Assembly: GCA_022457155.1 (NCBI GenBank)
Contig: JAJGOT010000418.1
Location: 512,501-576,500, forward strand
Length of the DNA stretch: 64,000 nt
Reading direction: 5' to 3'
Origin: Cladopsammia gracilis
Taxonomy: Eukaryota > Cnidaria > Anthozoa > Scleractinia > Dendrophylliidae
Below, piece by piece: positions 33,701 through 45,700 of the stretch (position 1 is its first letter; each line of letters starts with the position of its first letter). A model generated the notes under the pieces. It did no database searches and was not told the DNA's origin. It was given only the letters and a program-made list of their open reading frames with translations. The position numbers were made by a program, and so were the translations under genes.

Positions 33701-36700
33701 AAGACATTTTCAGCTGCTGCTTCTTTTTTCTTGTTCTCAACTCTTTCTAGACGGAACATATCCTAAAGAAAAAAGATAATGGGTGAAATTAAATAAAGGA
33801 AAAAGAAATTAGCTTCGTTGACAATTGCTAATAAAAAAAAATACTGAGATGATCAAAATCTAAGTAGTCTAATCTCCTGAAAAAGAAACTACATAAGTTA
33901 ATCCCGGTAAAGGTGGTGAGGTAGCTAGTCACTTATTGTATTAATTTTGTCTCAAATCTAGCAACATGACTAAAGAAAAAAACATAATTTGGGTTATCTA
34001 GTGTAGTGTAGAATGCACTAGTTTTGTTCATTAAATTAATAACTGCTAACAGAGTAAGTATTGGTAATAACACTTTTCACTTTTTTTTAATAAAATGTTG
34101 TAACCTTTGTGTATTTGTTGAATTAGTGAGCTATAGTTAAATAAATATAATTTATTTATAATTATTTAAAGACTTGATCTACCACACAATGAATAATGTT
34201 TTCTAAAAGTTAATGATAACAGTGCTGCTTTATTACCTTGACTTTTGTGCACTGTGGAGCACATCTTGCTTTGAATTCTGCACTGGGCTCCAAGTAACTG
34301 GAAAATTAAACATTGGAATTATAAAATCAATTGAGGGTTCATTTCATATACAATACTTTTGTACACTGTGGAGCACATCTTGCTTTGAATTCTGCACTGG
34401 GCTCCAAGTAACTGGAAAATTAAACATTGGAATTATAAAATCAATTGAGGGTTCATTTCATATACAATACTTTTGTACACTGTGGAGCACATCTTGCTTT
34501 GAATTCTGCACTGGGCTCCAAGTAACTAGAAAATTAAACATTGGAATTATAAAATCAATTGAGGGTTCATTTCATATACAATACTTTTGTACACTGTGGA
34601 GCACATCTTGCTTTGAATTCTGCACTTGGCTCCAAGTACATGTAACTGGAAAATTAAACATTGGAATTATAAAATCAATTGAGGGTTTATTTCATAAACA
34701 ATACTTCCAGCACTGCTAGAGATGTGTTATACAACACAATCCTCGTTACTCTTTTAACAGCAACTTGATGTATATAGTATAGTTTACCTTGCAATGACTG
34801 GTTCCAAATCTGGCAAATAAGTGTCACCTGGGTTAAGAGCGCGGTGTTGAATGCACTGAAAATGATGAATAAAATGTATAAATAAGAAAACCACTCACAG
34901 CCATCACTTTATTCCAACATAGCTATGAAAATGACTGGCAAGAACAAATACACAGCCACTGTGTGCTGACATGCCCTGCACGACAAGGAATCAGAAAAAA
35001 AGGCATTTTTATGGCAATAGGAACATGTATAAAGAAGGATGCTGGAAAGAAATGGTTTGTGAAAGCTGAAAGAGAGGAAATACGTCAAGTAGAGGCATAG
35101 AGGGTATATGCCAAAGTGTACGTATTGACATACAACCAAAAGTAGACCTCTTTTGCACACTTTATCATCACCTGAAAAACTCTTTGTCGCACTGGGTTGA
35201 AAGTAGTCTTGCATTTCAGGGCCTCTATGGTGTGCCCATCTTCGTCACTGTAGAATGAAGAAAATACTGTACATTGTAGGTGATAGAAACTGGCATTTGA
35301 TACAAAAAGCCACCAACAGTACAAAATAATGTTAATATTTAAAGTTATAATTGTGTGACTTTTCACCTGCTGATTGGCTTACAGCTTTTTTCAATAACAG
35401 TACAGATGATGAATATGATTTAATACTTAACACAATGTAAGCAATTTTCAATTTGTCAAACTTTTAGTGCTTCCAGTTCTTCAAACTGTGACAAATGCAC
35501 TCTAAACTGGAAGTCTTCAATGGGTCGATTGCTGTTAATGTACAGGTATTTAGCTTCACAGGGAAATCCATGAATGCCATAATCAGTTACAGACTTGCCA
35601 CTGCAAAAGAACTAAAAGCAAACTGAAAACAACTTGAAAAACAACTTAAAAAAAGATTACATGTAGCTTTATAAACTCTACTTTCTCTGTATTAGACTGT
35701 TTCATTTTGATTTTAAGAACTTTTTGGGGATTATCACAGACTGAGACTGATTCTTAAAAATTTGCTAAATTATCATCCTTGAAAAGTAGGTCACATGACC
35801 AATTAATGCAGAAGGCCTATTGTTTTTGTTATTGTATTAAAACAAATTGTTCCACTTGATCAATAACAGTGCAGACAATGGCAAAATGCAGTTGATTTGT
35901 TAAAATAATTAAAATCAACCATGACCTCACCGTTGTGCATCTGTTAAATCCATTGCAGTAATCAAACTGTCTACAGCATCCTCTTGTTCTCCTAACAAAT
36001 AAAACTGTCAGCTATTATAGCATTATTTTGCGCCATTAAGGTTACAGTGTACCTTCGGGGGTGTATCCAGTATAACAGCTCTAGCGTCTTAAGATTACAC
36101 TTAATATACCTAAACCCAGATATCAAATTAAAGCTTATAGAGCTGGCTATCTAAATATGGAAACCATTTGTTAATAAAATTAATTGTCGAATTTTTTACG
36201 ACGTCTAAATTCGAATGTCCGAATCAGCTTTAAAACGCTATAACTCAAAGCGATTATTGTATTTTGCTAATTTGATTTGTTCTCGGATTTCCGGACACAA
36301 AGCGCTAAAAAAACGTGTCGGCGATTTCCCATATTCAATAGCAGTGAAAAGTTGCAGAATGTTTTCGAAAAAGGGAGAAAAAAAAATGGAATGATCGCAC
36401 GGAAATGGCTCTTGACGAAAAAGTTTTCGGAAATAAGAAATTCGCCGACACGTTTTTGTTGATTATATGTTAGCCTAGCTTCTGTCCAAATTTGAGGAAA
36501 ATCGAACAAATTCCCTTTGAGTTGTAGCTCTTTAATGTGTCCCCAACAAGCGAAAAATTAACTTTGAGAAAACAGCGCTTAAAAACACATATCGCTTCAT
36601 AAACAAACTCCACCCACAAAAGTTATACCGTCATTTCTCCGTCAATTTTCACTATTTTTCGATAATTTTTTTTTGGATGAAAGTTCATTCTGTAAACTTT

Positions 36701-39700
36701 ATTTTGACGCCAAAAAAAATTTTTCGATAAATTTTTGATCTGAAAGTACACTGTAACCTTAATTAATCTTGATTTCCAAATTAAAGACATTATTTTGCTT
36801 AAATATGAAAAGAAATAAGGTTTTAACAAAGAATAATTAACAATAACTACAGTATAAATTATTACAGTATTCATGAAAATTCAAACACAAAAATATCACG
36901 TACCCTTCTAAAATTGGTCTATTAAATATTTAAATAAATGTTGATTATCATGATTTATTTTTTTTTGGCAAAGCATTAACTGTAACTTCTCTAGCATTAA
37001 ATTTTAAATATTTTTCAAATGGGATTCTGACTTTGTCTAATACTCTTTTTATTTGCACTTACCTGATGGCTTGCACTTTTTGTTAGCATCAAGAGGGGCA
37101 AAGGAAAACTGCCGCAGGTCTTCTACAAATGGCAGAGCAGTGAAAAGAAGACACTGTAGATACATAATCAAAACGTACATGTAAGTACATACAAGTTATG
37201 TTAAAATGTGACAGACAGCTTTACTTCCTGAGTTAAAGGGACACAGTCATCCCGCCAAAATAACAACATTTGCTTAACTCATTTCTATTTTATATCACCA
37301 AATGTCACTAAATATACAACTTAACTGGCTAAAAAGATTGATTCTTTAGAGCAAAACAGAAACAGTAGTTTGGAGAAGGAGCACAGAAAATTGCAAGGAT
37401 GCAAGTGGATTACAAATCATCAAATTTGATTTTGTGACAGGAGATCAAGAAGTCAAAATTGCTATTCTTGTGGAATTTTCTCGTTTTAGCCGTCATGTCG
37501 CCTTTTTAGTTGGTATAACACTTTGGCGATGTTTTCTTTGTTTTTCAAGATAATAAAGCAACTTTAAAGGAAGCAACTGGCCATAACCAAAAAAAAAACA
37601 TGATAAAATTATATGAGTCGGGACAGTGTGTGTTCCTTTAATAACAAGAAGTGATAAAGTCTGTGGGTGAAAGTTAGAAGGGAGGTGACGAGTAGTCAGT
37701 AAAGAAAAAAATTGGGGAGATGGGCTTATGAATATGTACGACTATTAAAGTAGTATGTGTTATGTTTGTTTTCAACTTTTAATCTAACATAATGAACTTA
37801 TAAGTCACTCTCTCAAACTTTTTATGCCTATGTGGCATGAAACCTTGGCCTTTGCTGAGTTAAAACTTTTATACATGTATCATTATTTATCATATTTATA
37901 TCTTATTCCAATAGAAGAAATATTAAGAAATTATTAAGTACTGCTGACTGAAAAAAAAATCTGAGATAGTGGGTATGTGGGAGATGGATGGCATAGCTTC
38001 AGAGCCTGTTTGTTACTCATGTACATTCCTGATTAAGTACCTCATAGTCTTGTTTGATGTGTGGAGCCAGGAAGCCAAGTTTTGGAGCAGCATTTTTAGC
38101 TCTGCAGTATCTTACAATAGCTACAGTATTTAGTTCATACATGCCACTTATAAATGCTGACAGTGCAACTGCGGCATGCTGAAATAAAGCAAAGTAAGTT
38201 ATGTTAAAGGGGCACTGTCTCACCGAAATAACAGAAAAAGTCAAGTGCAGGATTAAAAGGATGAAAGTACAAAATTACAATAATTATTCTTTAAGTTTGA
38301 GTTCGTGACAAGAAATCGACATTTCCATTCCAGTAGAATTTTGTGGTTTTTAGTCATTATTTTTCCATTTATATTTTCTTTAAATTCATCAGTTTTGGCA
38401 ATTGTTTCTTCCTATTTTGTGATAATAAAAGCAAGCTCCTGTCCTTAATCATGAAAACACAATATTTCAGCTGGAACACTGTCCCTTTCATTTAATAATG
38501 TTAAGTTGGAATGGTATACAGTTTCACAAAATCATCTACTAATTGCAAGAAAAAATACGAATGTTATTATAATATTATGAGTACAAATAGGGATGAAAAG
38601 TCAAATGCCTGATTGAGAAATTGCTGATAGAACTGAAAGGTCCACAAGTTAATATTTTTATAACTGTACACATATCAATATTACCTGATCACCAGGCTGA
38701 GGAACAAAAACTATGACATTCTCTCCTATGTACTGGTATCTCTGAACCTGTTATAGATAATTTATTTATTGATTATTAAAAACATTATACCGTACATGTA
38801 TTTGATAAATAAAGGACAAAGAAAACAAATAAAAACAAAAGTGTTGTTCATTATATAACAATCTCATTCACTTGATCTGAAGTGTTAGAAATCATATCTA
38901 AACTTGCAAGTCATTTACATTTTCATTCGAAGTGAAACACAGCACTGACAGACATCGTTCTGTGGGAAGTTTCATGCTGTCTTTGTCAATCTTTGTTAAT
39001 GGAACCACTGTCTTACCATAGCGATAACCTTGTTGTAAACAAACAAACTTGTAAATTAGCCATTGAATACATAATGAGCTGAATGACATGTAATAAAGTG
39101 AGGTTGATTGACTAATTAATTGACTGACTGATCGATTGACATGATAAATATTAATAGAGTTTGATTGATTGATTGATTGACTGATTGATTGATTAATTGA
39201 TTGATTAATTGACTGAGTGGTTGATTACCTTGTGCAACATTTTCCTTGTCCACCTCTGTGTCATCCTCGTCATTCAAATGATATGACCTCTGCATCTGTA
39301 CCTCCATTGTTTCAGGCTTCGCTGACATTTGAGATACTGCTGAGAGCTTCTTCCATGATGCCAATTTTTCCTCTTTTACCTTCACATTGAGACAAATCTC
39401 AAGTCACCAAACAGCAACATTTCAAAATAAAATTGGCATTCTGAATAATTAATTATTTATGTGCAATTTTTTTTTACCTTTTGGGATCATTCTGTTTCAA
39501 GTACTTTTAATTAACAACTTACAATATGACTCTTTGTGAATCGTTTTGGCAAAATTGAAATGTATGAAGTCTAAAACAGAATTTTAGTGAACAATGTCAA
39601 AACGGTTTTTGCCCAGTGCCATTCAATTGCTTTTTTTTCTCCAGATTCCCTCCCCCTTCTCTCCCACTATTCAACCATCTGCCCCCCCCCCCCCCCTCTC

Positions 39701-42700
39701 TCCCCTCCCCCAGGAGTGAGTGCCTGCAATGATACCAATCACATTTGCATCGTACCCTATTGTATCCATAGACATTTATTTTCAATTGGGAACCAATCTC
39801 CAGAGGTCCTCTGAATACTGTGGTTTGTTTTATTGATCTGGTCTGGAAAAAACTCAGCATTGGAAGGACATGGCTGAAAATTAAAGAAAAAAAAAATTCA
39901 ATTTCGCTCTTAAACCAGCCCATAAACATTTACTCATAAAAAAAACTTGACTTGCAGGAGCCTGCACCCCCCCCCCCCCCCCACCCCACCCCACTAGTGT
40001 ATTACATTATCCAGTTGTCTCATTTCACACAATGCATATTTATGTCACACTAAGATGTTTACAGAACTAAAGTGACAATAAATTCAGGACATTGATGATA
40101 ACTGGCCGCTTAAAAAAGGGTGGCCACTTAATAGGGGTTCAACTGTACACTGTATTTTAACATAAACACATGGGTTAAATATTAAAATTTAAGTATTCAA
40201 ATCACTTGTGTATTTGTTGGTCCAGTCACTGGGAACCCAAGCACTTTATAGCTATAAAATACTAATGCATTATCATTTATGTAATAAAAAACAAAACAAT
40301 TTACCTGTGTGTCCCTGCCTTTCTTTAGTTGTTTTTGAAGGGATTTATATTAGAGCAAAAATGGTTTTTCCGTGCAGTTTTAAAATGTACTCATTTCATG
40401 AGCATCAGAAAACAAGAGTCTACCCAGTCAACGTCTCCAGTTTTAAGTATAATTTATTTATAGTTAATTCTTTTTTAGAGTGTTTCGCATTCACATTTTA
40501 GTTGGCTCATAGGAGCCGCTTTGATAAGATATTTGTTTTCACATAATATTATAATTTAATCATGTCAGTCTTTAACATTTTTAGTGTAAAATAATGAGAT
40601 ACCTGAAGGAATATGTCTCTCCATCTAAAGCTTCTAATAATTGCCTCATGCAATTCTCTCCAGCCACCTATAATTGAAAAAGGTATTTAATTACCGGTAT
40701 GGACTATTACACTTACAGTAAATTAACTAAAAAGGAAAAGGAATAATACATTAAAATGATTTCAACCTAGTTTGATTTTGAATTACCTTTGTTTCTGATT
40801 TATGATAATGAATCAAAGACAAAAGAAATTCAAAATTAAACTAGGTTGAAATCATTTTACCCTGAATTTCATTTCAACCTACAACATAATTTATACATGA
40901 AACACTTATAACAACAAACATGCACAGAATGGGAAAAGAAAAAACAAATAATTATTTAATAAATGAAAAAAAAATATTAAAGTTGTGTTGTCTTGTTGGG
41001 CTAGGCTGGTATTAATATGAAATACACTGTATAACATAACCTGTTGTGGACTGTCTTCTCAGGCTGGGCTGGTATTAATATGAAATACACTGTATAACAT
41101 AACCTGTTGTGGACTGTCTTCTCAGGCTAGGCTGGTATTAATATGAAATACACTGTATAACATAACCTGTTGTGGACTGTCTTCTCAGGCTAGGCTGGTA
41201 TTAATATGAAATACACTGTATAACATAACCCGTTGTGGACTGTCTTCTCAGGCTAGGCTGGTATTAATATGAAATGCACTGTATAACATAACCTGTTGTG
41301 GACTGTCTTCTCAGGCTGGGCTGGTATTAATATGAAATACACTGTATAACATAACCTGTTGTGGACTGTCTTCTCAGGCTAGGCTGGTATTAATATGAAA
41401 TACACTGTATAACATAACCTGTTGTGGACTGTCTTCTCAGGCTAGGCTGGTATTAATATGAAATACACTGTATAACATAACCTGTTGTGGACTGTCTTCT
41501 CAGGCTGGGCTGGTATTAATATGAAATACACTGTATAACATAACCTGTTGTGGACTGTCTTCTTGGGCTAGGTCGGCATTAATATGAAATACCAGGGCTG
41601 TCACTAAGATTTCAAGTTGCTGGGTAAATGTAATTAGTAGGTGGGGAATCAAACAGCTGGGGAGTTCTTTTGGTTCTATTTTCCTTCTATTTTCCTATGA
41701 AAGTAGCTGGGGGTCACGCTCATAGTAGCCAGGGGGAATCCCCAGTCCCTGGCTCTTACTGACAGCCCTAAATACACTGCAATACACTGTACAACATAAC
41801 CTGCTGTGGGGTCTTCTCTTTTCTATGAACAGCTGAAGTTGATGGGCCACCTTCATCACTCTCATCACCTTCAGTGGCATCATCATCATCATGAAGATCT
41901 GGTCCTCTGTCAATTGGGACAGTAGAATAAGTATAGTATAATAATTAAGTATGGTATTATTACAAGCTGTGTTGTCATCATTAAGATCTGGACCTCTGTC
42001 AATTGGGACAGTATAATACACTGTAAGTATACTAGTATAATAATTAAGTATGCTATTATTACAAGCTGTGTCGTCATCATGAAGATCTGGTCCTCTGTCA
42101 ATTGGGACAGTATAATACACTGTAAGTATACTAGTATAATAATTAAGTATGGTATTATTACAAGCTGTGTCGTCATCATTAAGATCTGGTCCTCTGTCTA
42201 TTGGGACAGTATAATACACTGTAAGTATACTAGTATAATAATTAAGTATGGTATTATTACAAGCTGTGTTGTCATCATGAAGATCTGGTCCTCTGTCAAT
42301 TGGGACAGTATAATACACTGTAAGTATACTAGTATAATAATTAAGTATGGTATTATTACAAGCTGTGTTGTCATCATGAAGATCTGGTCCTCTGTCAATT
42401 GGGACAGTATAATACACTGTAAGTATACTAGTATAATAATTAAGTATGGTATTATTACAAGCTGTGTTGTTATCATGAAGATCTGGTCCTCTGTCAATTG
42501 GGGCAGTATAATACACCGTAAGTATACTAGTATAATAATTAAGTATGGTATTACTACAAGCTGTGTTGTCATCAAGAAGATCTGGTCCTCTATCAATTAT
42601 TGGGACTGTAAGTATACTAGTATAATAATTAAGTATGGTATTACTGCTGTACAAGCTGTATTGCCATCATGAAGATCTGGTCCACTGTCATTTGGGACAG

Positions 42701-45700
42701 TATAATAAGTAAAAGTTAGCTTCAATTTGTAACTCACATTAATGTCAGGTGAATCTCCAAGCTCTTTAATCCTTCAGTGATTGCCTCCAGCTGGTCATTA
42801 CCAAAAGGAGAACCAAGATCAGAAAACAGATAAATCTTTTTCTCGCATTTGCCCCTGAAATGAATGAATTTTTTTACCATGACATTTCATTGTCTCAAAT
42901 TATTAAGCAGCTGGTACATGTACATAAGCTCTACTGATAATATGGCTCTCTATAATATATAGGCAGTAATCATATTCAGGTTCAGTTCAATAAAAGAGAT
43001 TGAATTTAATGTTTTAATAAAAACAAAAAGGTATATAAATGAAGTAACATATTAAGCTAAAGATTGCTACAGTGGTCTCACTTTGTCTCTTCTCGTAACA
43101 AGTCCATACCAACTACAATAGCATCAATGACTGAAGGTCAGTTAAGAAAAAAAGACCATACAATAAAAGAACAACAAATCACTTACTGGTAAACAAATTA
43201 AACTGAATAACTAAAAAGAAGTAGTTCAACAAATTTTGCACAAGCTACAGTTTCTTTCATTTCACATTGTTCAATGTTACCAAACCTCTGACCACTTCCA
43301 ATGGCTAAAAGGGAGCTTTCTCAAAACATAAAATGCACATGCAGAACTAGGCATTGTTTTCACTTATCAGAGCTATTGTTTTTTGCCATTTTAACTGCCA
43401 TGTTGTTGTGGTTGCTAAAGCTCCCTCTTATTATTTTGTTTTATGAACATTCTTCATGGTTGGTATTAAAATTGTATCACTCAATATTGAAAGGATACAG
43501 TCTGTTTCCACATTACCTGCAATGAAATATAATGCATATTAAAACCAAATAAGTTTTCAGACCAAACTCTAAATCATAACTAATTGTATGCCCAAAACCA
43601 AAGACCAATATGTCTCCAAAACATATCCATTAAGCTTACATAAAGGAGTCCCCCCCTTCCCCCTCCCCCCCCACCCTCCCCACCCCTCTCCCCTGCCCCA
43701 GTAATGCAATGGGCTATACTGAAAAGGCTCTGCCTGACTTTACATTATCTAATAATAAGCAATTTTCCTTCAAATAATAAAAGAAAATGTTAGATATTTA
43801 CACATGAATCCAAGATCAGCTTACCAGGTGTAATCTGATTATGAACAAACTGAAGCATTTCCAAATCAGGCAAGCTCAGGTGATGTGCAACAGTTATGTT
43901 CCCATAGCCTTCATCATTGTCATTCAACCGATTAGATGTTTCTGTTGAAAAAGTGACATCACTTGTATATTACACTGTATGTGATACTTATCAGGAGGCA
44001 TTATGTTGGTCCAGAACATATCCATACCTCCCCCACCCCACCCCTCTGGAAATTCCAGCTTAACTTTACTCTTTCCTTTGAAAACGTTGGCTTCTCATGG
44101 GATTTGCATGCTTGCATAATTATGTAATGCATCTCAAGAGGCATTAAAGTCAGGCTTCCCATGGGATTTGCATGCTTGCATAATTATGTAAAATTATGTA
44201 TCTCAAGAGGCATTACAGTCAGGCCACCTATGGGATTTGCATGCTTGAATAATTATTATGTAATGCATCTCAAGAGGCATTACAGTCAGGCTTCCCATGG
44301 GATTTGCATGCTTGCATATGTAATGCTTCTCAAGAAGCATTACAGTCAGGCTTCCTATGGGATTTGCATGCTTGCATAATTATGTAATGTATCTCAAGAG
44401 GCATTACAGTCCGGCTTCTCATGGGATTTGCATGCTTGCATATGTAATGCATCTCAAGAGGCATTACAGTCAGGCTTCCCATGGGATTTGCATGATTGCA
44501 TAATTATGTAATGTATCTCAAGAGGCATTACAGTCAGGCTTCTCATGGGATTTGCATGATTGCATAATTATGTAATGCATTTCAAGAGGCATTACAGTCA
44601 GGCTTCCCATGGGATTTGCATGCTTGCATAATTAAGTAATGCATCTCAAGAGATGTTACAGTCAGGCTTCTCATGGGATTTGTATGCTTGCATAATTATT
44701 TAATGCATCTCAAGAGGCATTACAGTCATGCTTCTTGTGGGATTTGCATGCTTGCATAATTATGTATTCAGTCAGACTTCTCATGGGATTTGCATGCTTG
44801 CAAACCTGAATTTTAGGGCTGTTAGGAGTAGCTAGCAACCAGTTATTATTGCAATGAAGACGATAAAATAAACAACCCAGAGTTTGAAAATGACTATAAT
44901 TACAAAGGACAACAGCCATGGCGGGCTATCTTGAGCTGTGACCAACTACTTTCCTTGTGCAGCTAGCTACTTCAAAGCTTAGTGAAGATTTTATTTCAGT
45001 AATAAGACAATAGCTGAAATTGACTCGATGAAGGTGCGACCCAGCCAAGGAATGCACCTATAACTATACAGGACATTTTGAACTAGGGAACTCCTACCGC
45101 ATGATTAATAGTACATACACATGTAACTTCCCACAGAAATGCAACATACAACTGTACCTTCAGTACCAAATAGGATAAGAGCAAATTCATCCTTTGTGTT
45201 TGCAAACATCTAAAAGTTAGGGTCAAAGTAACATAATTAAATGCACATTCTCTAAAAGATTATAACATGAATATTTTTCTTCAACATATAGCATTAGAAC
45301 TGTCATAAGAAAAAAGGCTGCTGGTAGCTTCAACCATACTGGATTGGTTGGTGGGAAATGGATGTCTCCAGTCTTGACAACTGGACAGACCCACCCACCC
45401 CCACCTGCTCACATTCTTCTCTATCCAGATCTTAGTTATGTAAATGTACCTACCTACCCCTCCCTACGTTTCTCTGTATAATCTTGTTGATAGTCTTCAC
45501 AAAAGTCTCCAGGGAGGTGGCATGACCAGGGGAAGCTTAGGACATACACAGACCCACACCTCCACCCAAAATCTCCTCTATCCAGATCTAAGCCATGAAA
45601 AAAAAAATGGCCCCACATACCCCTTCCTGCCTTGCCCTGTATAATCATGTTGACCGGGGGGACTGTATGTAAATGTACCTACCTACCCATCCCTACCTTG

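Noticed and set aside
34213..34719. Repetitive plus-strand frame with LWSTSCFEFCTGLQV units
   Set aside because: It is antisense to repeated copies of XRCC5 exon 18; the real coding sense is the minus strand.
41695..42654. Long minus-strand open frame (about 320 residues) and matching frames on both strands
   Set aside because: It is a 99-bp repeat with a period divisible by three, so frames stay open by chance. Only the last stretch is XRCC5 exon 7.
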